Shown: piece after piece, positions 12,201-23,460 of the stretch
Layout of the letters: each line of letters begins with the position of its first letter
Numbering within the stretch: position 1 is the first letter of the stretch
Source: Mytilus edulis
Taxonomy: Eukaryota > Mollusca > Bivalvia > Mytilida > Mytilidae
NCBI RefSeq assembly: GCF_963676685.1
Contig: NC_092346.1
Coordinates: 96,213,917 to 96,277,916, forward strand
Direction: 5' to 3'
Length of the DNA stretch: 64,000 bases
Translations under genes and position numbers: made by a program
Notes under the pieces: model-generated
What the model was told of the DNA's origin: nothing
What the model saw: the letters and a program-made list of their open reading frames with translations, nothing else
Database searches by the model: none

Positions 12201-15200
12201 TGTTTTGTATTGGTATTTCTCATCTGAAACCAGAAGTAAATTATGTTTGTTGTGTGTTTTGTATTGATATTTCTCATCTGAAACCAGAAGTAAAATATGT
12301 TTGTTGTGTGTTTTGTATTGATATTTCTCATCTAAAACCAGAAGTAAAATATGTTTGTTGTGTGTTTTTTGTTGGTATTTCTCATCTGAAACCTGAAGTA
12401 AAATATGTTTGTTGTGTGTTTTGTATTGGTATTTCTCATCTAAAACCAGAAGTAAAATATGTTTGTTGTGTGTTTTTTGTTGGTATTTCTCATCTGAAAC
12501 CAGAAGTAAATTATGTTTGTTGTGTGTTTTGTATTGATATTTCTCATCTGAAACCAGAAGTAAAATATGTTTGTTGTGTGTTTTGTATTGATATTTCTCA
12601 TCTAAAACCAGAAGTTAAATATGTTTTTTGTGTGTTTTTTGTTGGTATTCCTCATCTGAAACCAGAAGTAAAATATGTTTGTTGTGTGTTTTGTATTGGT
12701 ATTTCTCATCTAAAACCAGAAGTAAAATATGTTTGTTGTATGTTTTGTATTGGTATTTCTCATCTGAAACCAGACGTAAAATATGTTTGTTGTGTGTTTT
12801 GTATTGGTATTTCTCATCTGAAACCAGAAGTAAAATATGTTTGTTGTGTGTTTTGTGTAGGTATTTCTCATCTGGAACCAGAAGTTAAATATGTTTGTTG
12901 TGTGTTTTGTATTGGTATTTCTCATCTGAAACCAGAAGTAAAATATGTTTGTTGTGTGTTTTGTGTAGGTATTTCTCATCTGAAACCAGAAGTAAAATAT
13001 GTTTGTTGTGTGTTTTGTGTAGGTATTTCTCATCTGAAACCAGAAGTAAAATATGTTTGTTGTGTGTTTTGTATTGGTATTTCTCATCTGAAACCAGAAG
13101 TAAATTATGTTTGTTGTGTGTTTTGTGTAGGTATTTCTCATCTGAAACCAGAAGTAAAATATGTTTGTTGTGTGTTTTGTGTAGGTATTTCTCATCTGAA
13201 TATCCTGTTTTTATCAAAATAAAACTTCATGAAGACATTTATCTGAATTGGCATGATACAAACAGATGGAAAATTGATCATTATATTTAAGGTAATTACA
13301 AAAGGTAGATTTAAAAATGATCAAAATAATGTGTTTGCTTTATTATGACCTTACTTACAGTGCATTTATTTCAAACACAAATGATTCAAAAGGCTAAGCA
13401 CGCACAGGTTTTGAAAATTTGTTTCTAACATACGTTTGCATAAACTTTGACAAACTATGCACTTCCTAAAAATGCGTCTGCAGTTTGTTGTTTGTTAGTA
13501 CAAACGCTACATTTGTTTTTGAACTTCAACCTTAGATATATTAAAATCAATCGAGTCCAGGACCAATCCAGTATATTTTATTATAATCTTTTGTAATTAA
13601 TTAATTTTCTATGTGCATATATTTAGAGTAATTTAGAGCTGGTATACTTACTCAGTGATTGATAAATATTTTTTCTTGTGAAATACATTTTTTAAAATTC
13701 ATACTTGCATGCTTGTAGTATGATAATTGTGCGTGTATTTTAAGAATAGAATACTAGAATACTAATACTAATACTAAAAAGAGGTATTTCTGTTATGGTC
13801 ATGTAGACCTAGCCTATCCTCATCAGGTAGCCCTATATTTTACCTTTCTTGTAATATTTTAAAATGGTTCGAATTTGATTTCACTTATGTGCATACAATA
13901 CATCTGTTTACCAACAACATGTGCATGATTGAAAGTTCAAACACGGTCAGTAAACACTTTTTAAACGATGCATTTGTTTATACTTTTGTAGCCCTTAGCA
14001 AACGATAACAAACACCACACAAGGTTTACAAAATGTTGGTTAGAAAGAAATGCACCCTTAGATGAAAGAAAAAAACAATAATCTATCCATCCTGTATTGA
14101 TGGTACTATACCTCTTGAAATATTTCTAAACTATATGTATTATCATCATCTGCGAAATAAACCACACCACCATCTCTGTTTGACTTTACATTCTCACGAA
14201 TCCACTGAAGGGCAGCATTTCTCTGCAGGACACCTTTAGGTTTAAGCCACGTTGGATCATTGTACTTCATTTTAATTTCATGAGGCGTCAAAGCTGCAAG
14301 ATGTGTGTTTTTTACACCAGAATTTTGTAGAAACTTGCTAACTAAGACTGTCTTGCTGACAGAGTCTTCTACCACAATCCAGTGAATATTTTTGACATGA
14401 AGCAATGTGTGTGACAATCTTACTAAATTTGCCTTTTGTTCTGAATGGGTGTGGGTTGGTGTCACCATATAAATTATTGGTGAATGAGAAAATTCTGTTC
14501 TCCCTGATGACATTACATTCTTTTGGCATCCTTGTAGCTGTTGAGAAAGATCACTTATCTTTTTATCAAGCTCTTTGTTTCGTGCTTTGTATTTCTTTAT
14601 TAGATGTTCTATTTCTTTCTTTTTACACTCTGGGAAACCTTGAATACAAAGCACAATTAAATATCGAACTTTTAAGATATTTGTATGTATTGAAATTGTT
14701 ACCTGTTTGTTTAACACTCTTATTAACTGACAATGACAAAGTTACAAAAATACCTAGTGTTTGGCAATGTATTTCTAAATATGTTTAAGCTATTGTCTTT
14801 ATACAATTGAGCTTTGCAATATTAAAGGTCATTTACACTGTCCAACAGTGCCCTAATAATCTGCTTAGTAATTGCATTACATGTCTTTTCAGACAAAGCA
14901 CCCTTTTGTCCTGAGAGTGGAGCTGGATTGGAACACTGTCAATTATTGAACATGCTAAAAGCCTTGATAGGCCTCCAATTAGACAACCTCATTGAGCTGA
15001 CAATAACTAGCTTACAAGCCTTGATAGGCCTCCAATTAGACAACCTCATTTAGCTGACAATGACTAGCTTACAAGCCTTGATAGGGCCTCAATTATTTGG
15101 TTGACCATGACTGGCATGCCTTTTACTTAGACAACCTCAATCAGTTGACAATATCTACATTGTAGCTGTTAGGCCTTGATAAGGCATCCACTTATAATTA

Positions 15201-15680
15201 TATTATCTCAGGCAGTTGACAGTGAAAACACAACAAGCATTGATAAGACATCAACTTAGACAACCTAAGTCATTTGACAATGACTAGCTGACAAGCCATG
15301 ATAGGTTTCAACTTCGATATTTCCTGAAAAACAAGTCAAAATCAGCTAACAATAACTAGCTGAAAAAAATACAATGGGGCCTCAACTAAGGTAACCTCAG
15401 TCAGTTGACAACGACTAGCTGACAAGTTCTGATGGGACCCCAGCTTAGAAAATCTACATAAAAATTTTGATCACCTACAACATTTCAACAAAACATAAGA
15501 TATAAAAGTGTGTATACTATGTATGTAATCAAAATTAAGTTAGCAAAATTTTTCTGGGCCTATAACTTTTTTTGGGTGTGTAAAACTTTACTTACCGCAG
15601 CTTGAATAAAACCATATAAATGCAACTGTTGAAATGGCTATATATAAAAAGAAAAGTTTTCTCATACGGATCTGCACCAT
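9191..15680 (-). CDS. Galactosylgalactosylxylosylprotein 3-beta-glucuronosyltransferase (GT43), complete in five exons
   Basis: GT43 enzymes transfer glucuronic acid from UDP-GlcUA to galactose in the Golgi lumen, finishing the proteoglycan linker (GlcAT-I) or building HNK-1-type epitopes (GlcAT-P/S). Coding exons in transcript order are 15596-15680, 14112-14638, 11317-11412, 9936-10142 and 9191-9292. All junctions are GT/AG, phases agree, and the sum is 338 codons plus stop, as expected for the family (about 335). The protein has a short cytoplasmic tail, a membrane anchor at residues 9-25, a charged stem, the metal-binding DDD at 192-194 in YFADDDNTYSLE, the likely catalytic Glu282 in FLEST, and the UDP-binding WHTRTE motif near 309-314. 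An in-frame TGA precedes the ATG. Which vertebrate paralogue it matches cannot be settled by eye. Introns carry three different tandem arrays. Confidence 0.95.
9936..10142 (-). CDS. B3GAT exon 4: catalytic base exon
   Basis: Residues 237-305, phase 0 at both ends (gttgtag|GTGACT and CTAAG|gttagt). It carries RPFPMDMAGFAVN, the likely catalytic Glu282 in FLEST and the DLEP motif, all diagnostic for GT43. Confidence 0.94.
10567..10716. mobile_element. Short MITE with CAGTGGCGGATCCAGG ends
   Basis: A 150-bp element in B3GAT intron 3 with imperfect inverted ends (CAGTGGCGGATCCAGG and, inverted, CAGGGGCGGATGCAGG) and three C-runs followed by CTTT. It is flanked by GTACT on both sides, which is also the start of the adjoining 29-bp repeat, so it probably inserted at the edge of that array. 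Such CAGTGGCGGAT ends are seen in hAT-like MITEs of many invertebrates. Confidence 0.7.
10717..10916. repeat. 29-bp minisatellite, seven copies
   Basis: Seven nearly identical copies of GTACTAACACATATTCTTCA followed by CGTGTTGTT, in B3GAT intron 3. Only one internal base change is seen (CACATG). The low divergence suggests recent expansion. Confidence 0.95.
11317..11412 (-). CDS. B3GAT exon 3 (32 codons)
   Basis: Residues 205-236, starting MRNTKKVTVWPVGLVGGL, the conserved segment just after the DDD helix. Acceptor is ttttctggtttcag|ATGAGA and the donor is GAT|gtttta, which is weak. The acceptor with the first 12-14 coding bases is the sequence repeated throughout the 54-bp array that fills the upstream intron. 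Confidence 0.92.
11425..13200. repeat. 54-bp tandem array derived from the B3GAT exon 3 acceptor
   Basis: About 28 regular units from 11690 to 13200 plus three to four worn units next to the exon. On the minus strand each unit holds TTCTGGTTTCAGATGAGAAA followed by TA(C/T)CAA, identical over 26 bp to the true acceptor and start of exon 3 at 11399-11424. The rest of the unit (ACAAAACACACAACAAACAT type) is intronic. Since 54 is divisible by three, all units stay open on several frames of both strands, producing a false 502-codon plus-strand frame. Units differ mainly at GAT/GGT and TATT/TGTT positions, giving mixed subtypes along the array. Confidence 0.95.
13360..14058. mobile_element. Possible degraded MITE in B3GAT intron 2
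   Basis: The ends GTGCATTTATTTC (13360) and GAAAGAAATGCACC (14046-14059) are inverted with one or two mismatches. Inside lies a partial copy (13553-13640) of the inverted-repeat family seen at 4018. Confidence is low because the arms diverge quickly. Confidence 0.3.
14112..14638 (-). CDS. B3GAT exon 2: stem and UDP-sugar binding half
   Basis: Begins after attcaag with phase 1 and encodes residues 29-204. The Lys/Glu-rich stem (CKKKEIEHLIKKYKARNKEL) looks like a coiled coil. The GT43 core follows with YMVTPTHTHSEQKANLVRL, LHWIVVED-like and the DDD metal site. It ends GAG|gtatag, phase 0. Confidence 0.95.
14935..15475. repeat. Degenerate 57-65-bp array in B3GAT intron 1
   Basis: About eight diverged copies of a unit containing TTAGACAACCTCA, AGCTGACAATGACTAGCT and ACAAGCCTTGATAGG. 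I find no match between this unit and either flanking exon, unlike the arrays at exons 3 and 5. Confidence 0.8.
15596..15680 (-). CDS. B3GAT exon 1: start codon and membrane anchor
   Basis: Encodes residues 1-28 plus one base. The sequence MVQIRMRKLFF leads into a hydrophobic stretch ending before SSC, typical of a type II Golgi signal anchor. The donor reads GCG|gtaagt. An in-frame TGA four codons upstream fixes the first ATG. Confidence 0.88.
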
Positions 15681-15934
15681 TCCAACATATCACAGGTTGA
15701 ACACAGGTTATCTCATCCAATTCAAATGATGTGGTATCTTCTGAAAGTTAATCATAATTTAAATTTTAAATTAAGGAAAATAAAGTTCTTTCAAGTAGTT
15801 GTGTTACATACATGTACAGGTATACAACAATATTCTGAAAACAGTGAAAGTACATTAATTATTGATTTTTATAATCAAAGAAAGAAAGGCAAGCTGTGTT
15901 GTAGGTGGCAACCCTGGACATCTTTACAGTGACC

Positions 15935-16304
15935 ATTTCTTTAAAGGATTATTGCTCTTTTATTCACTGACCACTACCAGAGTGGGTGAATATTTATATT
16001 ATTTCACTGACCATTAGTAGAGTGAATGCTTGCCCTTTTATTCACTGACCATACATAGAAAGGAAGAATGCCCTTTCACTGACCATACATAGAGAGGAAG
16101 AATGCCCTTTCACTGACCATACATGTACATAGAGAGGAAGAATGCCTTTCACTGACCATTACTAGAGTATATAATTGCCCTTTTCACAGACTGCCTCTAG
16201 TGTTGATGAATGCCCTTTTCACAGACTGCAACTTGTGTGGATGAATGCCCTTTTCACAGACTGCATCTAGTGTGGATGAATGCCCTTTTCACAGACTGCA
16301 TCTA
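15935..16304. repeat. Degenerate 35-42-bp array upstream of B3GAT
   Basis: About ten units of the form CACTGACCAT(ACAT)AGAG...GAATGCCCTTTT, changing to CACAGACTGCATCTAGTGTGG in the last four. A worn relic continues at 16905-16985, on the other side of the inserted MITE. It lies 250-620 bp upstream of the B3GAT start codon. Confidence 0.8.
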
Positions 16305-16772
16305 GGTGTAATACCACCATTGATTTTCCCCTATTAGTCTTTGTTAAATTTGCACTTTTCAAAAATTGTGCAGAATTTATTTTTGTTTCAAATAAAGAAA
16401 TACTTGGCATGAGTAAAGTTTTATCCTGTCCAGTTCTATAGAAAAAATTTCACATAACATTTCATTGCATATAAGAAAATAACCATCATTGGAAGTTAAC
16501 CAATCAAATTTCTCCCCTTATTGTATCTGTGTACAAGGTTTAGTCACCATGTAACCTCAAGATTACAAAATTTTCTATAGAAATCCCAAATAAAAAATAA
16601 TGGTGTTTTGAAATATCCAAGACATATGTTTATGACAAATAAATGGTTTTACTGCAATAAAATGTAGGATTAATTACCTAGCCTACAATGGTCAAATTCA
16701 AGGGAATATTTTTTTCTACCTACTTTCGTATACAACCGGATGTGACGTACCATGATTTGGTGGTATTACACC
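16305..16772. mobile_element. TA-flanked MITE, copy 1
   Basis: A 468-bp element with 15-bp inverted ends GGTGTAATACCACCA, flanked by TA on both sides (16303-16304, 16773-16774). TA duplication and small size suggest a Tc1/mariner-type MITE. A reverse-oriented copy is at 36338-36793. Confidence 0.85.
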
Positions 16773-16984
16773 TAAAATGATTTTTGTGCACAGTTGATAC
16801 AATATCTTAAAATCTTGATGCATCTTTGGACCCACAAGTTTTGAAAATGATGAGTCCAGACTGATTTTCCTGAGTACAGGACTCATGGACTCCCCTTAGT
16901 GAGAACCCTGACTGTGAATGATTTCCCTTTTAACAAACCATTACAATGTACTAGGGTAGATGATTACCCTATTCACTGACATTA

Positions 16985-17722
16985 CATTAACCCTTGTAAA
17001 CTTCTGGAAAAACTTTTTGATTCCTTAGTAGCCCCTATTCTCCTTTATTGTAGCGAAATCTGGGGAATTATTTCGACATTTAAAGACAGTGATGCCTATT
17101 AAAAGTTGCATATAAAATTTATTAAAGAAATTTTGGGAGTACACTGTAAGGCCTTGAATGATGCATGTCATTCCGAACTTGCAAGACAGCCATTGAAAAA
17201 TAGGATAATGTTATCTAGCATTAAATTCTGGGACCATTTAATCACTTCAGAAGGAAGTTTAGTTCACCAAATATATAATGCTACAAAAAAAAGCAACCCA
17301 TATTAAAAGGTTAAATATTATTATTCAAAACTTAGGTTTATCTTATTTGTCAAATGATAACCTTACTATTAAACCCCTGTTTGGTTTTATAAAACAAAGA
17401 CTAATTGACCAGGGTTTTCAGGAACAACATGCAAATATTTCAGCATCTCCAAAATTAAAATAAAAATAAAATAAATCTTATACTTAATAATACATCTTAT
17501 ACGGCACTAAAGTTATCTTATTCTTTCGTAACAAATTGTTTAAATGCAAGAAGTAATCTATTGCAATAGATTTTCATTATACCTTTAATCGTTTATTCAC
17601 ATATATATATATATAATTGTTTGTATTTTACTACCATGTATTGCAAATTGTTTATCCATTCGGTCATTACCATTTATTGTAAATGAGTTTGTGCCAATAA
17701 AATATTGTCTATTGTCTATTGT
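16985..17722 (+). pseudogene. LINE ORF2 3' remnant and tail
   Basis: Frames here read LFDSLVAPILLYCSEIWGI and then KFIKEILGV...ELARQPLKNRI, the C-terminal part of CR1/L2-type non-LTR reverse transcriptase proteins, with stops and a frameshift at about 17100-17105. It ends in an AT-rich tail closing with GTGCCAATAAAATATTGTCT and TATTGTC repeats. The same tail recurs alone at 59520-59592. Confidence 0.75.
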
Positions 17723-17816
17723 GTGTATTGCTGCGTGTTTGTTTTTTCTACATATGATACGGCCAAATAAGAAAGTATGTATGGTTCCAGTTACATCTGA
17801 AAAAAAGTAAGGGTAG

Positions 17817-17984
17817 TATCTTAGAGTGTTATTATAAGACTTGTTAGGCACAATAAGAAATACTAGCTGTTTCTACTTGTAATGATTCTAAACTCATCTT
17901 GCACATAAATCTCAACGTCATAAGTAGCGTGACGTTACAATACATAGCGGTACCGCGAACGTCTAATGAACACAGTCCTGAACA
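17817..17984 (-). repeat. 3' LTR of the BEL/Pao element
   Basis: 168 bp, starting TGTTCAGGACTGTG and ending CTCTAAGATA on the minus strand. Differs from the 5' LTR at three sites near its inner end and at one CG/CA site. Confidence 0.9.
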
Positions 17985-18099
17985 TCCTGGGGGCCCGCGA
18001 ATGATAATTTGAGCAATAAATAAAGAAAAATTCTTAAAATGAAATAACTATTGTCTCTCAAATGAAATAAAACTTTAACTATTTACACTTAAACAGTCT

Positions 18100-19002
18100 T
18101 TATGTTTTACGGAACGGTTGAATCCAACTTTTGATTTTCTCCTTGGCATCAGTTTTTGCTTTTCTAGTTGAAGTAATAGTATTGTCACTAGAATCACACG
18201 GACTATCTGTTGATAAGAGTTCAAGTGGATATAGCTTACTTATCGGTCTAGATGTCGTACCATTTTTAGTGCGTAAAATGGCAGACCTACAAAGTCCATC
18301 TCTCCCATAAACTAACTTAACGATAATCGCTATATTCCACATTGTCCTTGGGGTATCATCATGAATCTGTACAATGTCGCCCACTTTAATGATTTTGGTG
18401 TTATTTCCGGTGTTTCTATGTTGTTCCCTGAGTGAAGTGAGATATTCTCGTCGCCATCTGTTCCAGAAGTCGTGAATAATGCGTTTTTGAACACTAGATT
18501 GTCTATTTGCTGTGTAATGTGTTAAGTTTTGTACGTTCTCCTCACTGTTAAAATTATGTGTTCCTGAATACGGTAAAGTTTTAATCCGTCTTCCATAGAG
18601 AAAATGAGACGGTGTAAGCGGTTCATCATCGGTAAGGTCCGTTGATACGTGGGTTAACGGACGATCATTTAATATAGCCTCTATCTCGGTCACAATTGTC
18701 TCTAGCACTCTAAAAGTAACTAGTGCTCGTCCTAACACTTTCTTTATGCAATTCTTGGTCAAGCCGATCAATCGCTCCCACCAACCACCATACCATGGTG
18801 CACGCTTCGGAATAAATTTCCACTGAGTTCCATATATGTTGAGTTGTTCCTGAATAGTAGTAGATTTTGTAAGCATTTCAATTTCCTTCGCTGCTGCGGT
18901 ATATGTTGTACAATTGTCAGACATCATGATTTTTGGTAACGATTTGTGGCTGGTGAATCTCCTAAACGCTAGAATGAATGTTTGCTCTGTAAGGTCTTCC
19001 AC
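18100..19002 (-). pseudogene. BEL/Pao integrase C-terminal half
   Basis: Carries the second catalytic aspartate in MMSDNCTTY, the glutamate in WYGGWWERLIG, and a C-terminal domain of the kind attached to BEL/Pao integrases (GDIVQIHDD, RSAILRTKNG). Overlaps the preceding segment by about 40 bp in another frame. Confidence 0.87.
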
Positions 19003-19960
19003 GATTTTCCAAATGCACAGCTCTAGTGTTAGCGCAGGTGAATAGACAAATATATGCTTTACTAATACTGTTGCTTTTTGTTCTCACATTCAATGCTCCT
19101 GTGAAGTCGACACCGGTTACGGTAAACGGTGGTGAATCATTAAGTCTGTCGGACGGCAGTGGTGGGGGGTCGGGTGTAAGATAGGGTCTTCCTGTAATTT
19201 TACGGCAAGTAACGTAATTACGGAGTATTGATTTCACACATTGTCGAATCGACGGAATCCAGTAAGACTGGCGAATAAATGTCACTGTACTTTCTAATCC
19301 AGAGTGAAAATTCCTTGCGTGTGCATCCATCACAATTAATTTACAAAGTCTGTCTTTGTTCGGTATTAGTACTGGGAATTTAGCTGATTCATCAATAGGT
19401 GCATTGTTAATTCTCCCGCCACAACGGATAATGTTCATTTTGTCCATGTACAATCTAAGTTGCTTCACTAGCACATTTTTCTCTGATTTGTTATTTAAAC
19501 ACTCAATAACATCCGGGTATTTACGCAGTTGCGAATCTTGGATCCATGAAGTCGAAGCAGTCTGAATTTCATTGACACTAAGATTTCCTGTTAGTTTGTC
19601 ATTATTTCTACAGTTGTTTATGAATCTGTACATGTATGCTGTTATACGCAAAAGTTTTTGGTATGAGCTGTAGCGTTCTATATCCATAATTTTACTTATT
19701 CCTTCATAAGATCTGATTTTCTGTTGCGGTTCACTAGTTGATTGTCCTTGATCAATTGTAGTGCTAAGAATGTGTGATTCTTTATTCTTCCACTGTGGCC
19801 AGTTTGATTTGTCAGTGAGCCATTCAGGTCCTTTCATCCAAAGATCCAATTCTAAGAATTTCGTTGCAGTTACTCCTCTCGATAGCATATCTGCCGGATT
19901 TGAATCTGTCGGACAGTACTTCCATTGGTATTTTTGAGTAATTTCGTTAATTTCCTTCAC
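18962..19960 (-). pseudogene. BEL/Pao integrase N-terminal half
   Basis: Starts in the region VKEINEITQKYQWKYCPTDS with NPADMLSRG, typical of the RNase H-integrase linker. An HHCC zinc-binding region (DAHARNFHSG, then CVKSIL..YVTC) is followed by the first catalytic aspartate in TGVDFTG. It loses frame at about 19000. Confidence 0.85.
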
Positions 19961-20500
19961 TCGATTACTAACGAAAACGGGTAATTGTTTCTCAGTAGTA
20001 ACAAAGTTATCTGACTGTCACTCCATAATGTGACGCTTGTAACATCCAAGTACGATTTCAAATGCTTGACGAGTCTTGCGCCTATCAAAGCTGCACTGAG
20101 TTCTAACTTCGGGATTGTTAACTGTTTAAGAGGTGCCACTCGATTCTTTGACATGATAAGTACGGTTTCTTTTCCACTGACTAAATATGCGCATGCTCCA
20201 TAGGCTTTCAAGCTTGCATCCGTAAAAACATGTAATTCTACATTGTCTGATTTTTCTTTGAAATACGGTCTATTAATCTCCAAATGTGAACATTCATTAA
20301 TATCTTGTAGTACACACTTCCATTCTGTTGTAATTTCAGATGTAAGAGGTTCATCCCAATTTAATCCTTTCTCCCACAAAGTCTGCATAAGAATCTTACT
20401 ACGCACAGTAACTGGACCAATAAGTCCGAGTGGATCATAGATTTTCGACGATTGTCTTAAAATCTCTCGTTTTGTCAGACGTGTATCTTCAATATCTGGT
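19957..20500 (-). pseudogene. BEL/Pao connection and RNase H segment
   Basis: Continues the polyprotein in another frame: SSKIYDPLGLIGPV near 20440, then the RNase H motifs VFTDASLKAYG, LELSAAL and LWSDSQ. The frame is lost at about 19975, where the next segment resumes in a shifted frame. Confidence 0.85.
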
Positions 20501-23273
20501 ATTCCGGTTTGGCGAAAGTAAGTGTGTCGTTACAAGTGTTCCATCTCAATCCAAGCACTTTTATGGGTTCATCTTTGTCTAATACGTTGTGTGAATTTGC
20601 GCGGTTTCGCAAAAGTTGAGAATTTGAAGCCCATGAGCGCAAGTTAAATCCTGCTCTAGTGAATAAGTCTCTTGCTGTATCAAAATATTTCAGTAATGCA
20701 CTCTCTGTAGTAACGGCAAATTGGTGTAAACGAAATCTTAAAAGAATGCCGACTAAGTCATTTAAATTGGGTGGAGTAGTCATCAAACAATCATTAAGAC
20801 TAGGCGATTCTGGTGTTGCTTTACAACTGCAGTCGTATACGACCCTAATTGGTGTTGTAGTTGAATCTTTTCTCACAGCATGATGCGGAATATAGTGTAT
20901 TTTGCTAGTTTCATCGGTCTCATTAGTAGTATCCACTTTTTCTATGAAGCCCCTTTTCTCCTGCTCTGCCATTATTTCTCCATATTTTTCAAGTAGTTTG
21001 GGTTCTTTGCTAAGTCTTCTTATTACATTTTCCGTCCTTCGTTGTGCAATGGCTTTATTTGTCGGTAACGTAGGGTGATCCTCTTTCCATGGTAACGTTA
21101 CAAAATATCTGTTGTCATGGTAACAAATTTGTTTCTCTTCATAAGTCTTTTGAATATCTATCTGTTCTTCTAACTTTGTGGTGTCAATTTTCTCGGTGGC
21201 CAGTGACTCTATTTTCCAAAATTTCTCCAAGTCGTACTCATCGGTTTTTGTTGCGATCATCACGTTCATCATTGAAGCTCTCTTGTATCCTTCTGTGTCA
21301 GAGTTGTGTGAATGTAGCGTTCCAGACAACAAGTATCCGATTTTTGATTGAACAGCTGTCGGTCCTTCGCCTCGGATAATATCATTCTGAACAATTGACC
21401 AAAAGTAATCAGCTCCAATTAGAATAGAAATTTCAAAGTTTTCATCTGCTGTTACTGGGTGAGCTAATTTGATTCCTGACAAATATGTAAGTTTTGCTGC
21501 TTGGCGTACATAGGTTCTCATCGGTGCTGCGATCTCTGGAACGATCAAGACTCGAATCGGCAGTTTACCATCTGTAGTTATGAGATATACCAATCCTGTT
21601 CTCAAATGGCGAATTTTAGTACTATTTGCATTGTCTCCAAATCCGGATAGGTTAACGATTTCAGTTCCAGTAGGCTTGAGTTTCAATTTCTCGGCTAATT
21701 CCTCTGTGATAAATGACCGCTGTGCGCCTTCATCAAACAATATTTTTGCATCAAGTATTTCATGTTCTGCACTTACTGGGTTAATTGCTGTCTTCAAAAG
21801 TACACGATCTGGCGATTGTGAGTGTAAAACAATGTCTGGTTCCTCCGCGTTGTGTTGAATTGTGCCTACGCTTACATCCCCTGTTGGTGTGTTGTCTTCA
21901 TTTGTTTTAACATTGTCTTTGCAAATGCTGGTGTGATGACGTTTGTGACACTTGTTGCAAGTTTTTGTAGATTTACATGCGGATAAGCTATGGTGTCCTA
22001 GACAGTTAAAGCATAAGCGGTCTTTTTTCACGATTGACATTCGGCTATTGTAATCAGATACTTTAGTGCAATTAACAGGCGAGTGTGGCTCCTTACAGTA
22101 CGCACAGTGTGGCTTGGGTTTAGTGTTACTTGCGTTTGTATTCTTGTTACCTCTATTTCGATTACTAGAATTTGTATTTGTCAGAAAGGCGGCGGTAGCT
22201 GTAGGGGATTCTAACTGTTCTGAAGTTTTGCCTGCATCCATAATATAAAGTTCATCGAAAATTCCACGGCGTAATTCATTCAGTTGTAAATCTGTAGATC
22301 TATATTGTCTGGCAAGATTTCTGCGGATTTCACCGGGTAGTTTGTTCATAATAATGGGCACTAAAAACGCTCCGTATGTGTCTTCACTTTGACCTAATGA
22401 CTCCAAACCTCTAATGTGTATCTCAATTTCATCGTAGTAGTTTTTCATGCTAGATATCGTGTATTTAGGGGCTGGTATATCAACTAGTGCTTGCATATAC
22501 TTCTGTCTTATTACATGCGATTGTCCATATCTTTCTTGCAGTAAAGAAATAGCTTTCTCATAATTTGCATGTGTAAGCGCAAACCCTGTGACGGTTTTCA
22601 ATGCCTCATCATGGAGTAGTGACTTCAAATAATTAAATTTCTGAACGTTTCCAAGAGTAGTGTTTTCGTGAACGGATGTCTCGTATGAATCCCAAAATGA
22701 CTGCCACTGCATAATATTACCATCAAAGGTAGGAAGATTCAATTTGGGCAACTTGTTGTACTCATTTACTCTAGTGTTACTACGTGAAAACTGAGTTTCC
22801 GGTTCACGGAAGTTTGAATTACATGTATTCTGTTTAGTGTATCTCTCGGGTTGAGCATAACTTTGTTGATCATGAGCGGGTTGAGCATAACTTGACTGAT
22901 CATGAGCGGGCTGAGCAGGGGCGGAATGAGAAGGGCCGCTATAACTGACGAAATCTTTTGCATTTGTATTGAGTGCGGATGTATTGACAAGAATGAGCTT
23001 TTGTATTTGCGTTATTTTTCCATCTAATGTGTAAGCATACTCATCTGAATCGACGATCTCGGCTTCTACTTCTCCTTCATCAAGATTTTCTAGAATGTCC
23101 TCATTTAATTTTTGTAGTGTCTCTTGTTTCTTCAACAGATTGTTCACAATTTTAGTTAACTCTTCAGTGTTCACGGGCTCATCTCCGTCGTCTCGGATGT
23201 CCTCAAATTTCTTCAAAAGTCGGGAAATAACACTTCTGTGTCCTGCACGTATCGAACGTAGTTTGGAACTCAT
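20475..23273 (-). pseudogene. BEL/Pao gag, protease and partial reverse transcriptase
   Basis: Translation probably starts at the ATG at 23273 (MSSKLRS), just after the primer-binding site; the same frame is also open into the LTR. Gag carries three cysteine knuckles (CAYCKEPHSPVNC near 22090, CFNCLGHHSLSAC near 22000, CNKCHKRHHTSIC near 21945). The protease site reads FDEGAQRSF near 21730, with Glu where Ser or Thr is usual. The reverse transcriptase start is present (HYIPHHAV, RVVYDCS), but at about 20705 the reading jumps from FAVTTE to a segment that normally lies far downstream of the catalytic core, so the block with the active-site aspartates is missing. A frameshift at about 20500 ends the frame. 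Confidence 0.88.
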
Positions 23274-23292
23274 CTTGGTCCTTCGGCACCAA

Positions 23293-23460
23293 TATCTTAA
23301 AATGTTTTTATAAGACTTGTTAGGCACAATAAGAAATACTAGCTGTTTCTACTTGTAATGATTCTAAACTCATCTTGCACATAAATCTCAACGTCATAAG
23401 TAGCGTGACGTTACAATACATAGCGGTACCGCAAACGTCTAATGAACACAGTCCTGAACA
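23293..23460 (-). repeat. 5' LTR of the BEL/Pao element
   Basis: 168 bp, TGTTCAGGACTGTG to TTTTAAGATA on the minus strand, followed after one base by TGGTGCCGAAGGACC (23277-23291), a good primer-binding site candidate since it begins with TGG. Confidence 0.9.

Larger units (their letters stand above)
17817..23460 (-). mobile_element. BEL/Pao LTR retrotransposon, complete ends but defective
   Basis: A 5,644-bp element with two 168-bp LTRs that differ at four positions by eye, flanked by the 5-bp duplication GGTAG (17812-17816, 23461-23465). It inserted beside a GGTAG-rich microsatellite. Order on the minus strand is LTR, primer-binding site, gag, protease, reverse transcriptase, RNase H, integrase, LTR, the BEL/Pao order. 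No env frame is seen. Coding is broken by at least three frameshifts and a deletion in the reverse transcriptase, so it cannot move by itself. Confidence 0.93.

Noticed and set aside
11714-13222. A 502-codon open frame on the plus strand with 18-residue repeats
   Set aside because: It is only translation of the 54-bp array. The unit length is a multiple of three, so frames on the opposite strand are open as well, and the array is intronic to B3GAT.
21089-21858. Plus-strand frames of 90-100 codons inside the retrotransposon
   Set aside because: They lie antisense to the clearly recognisable gag-pol frame.
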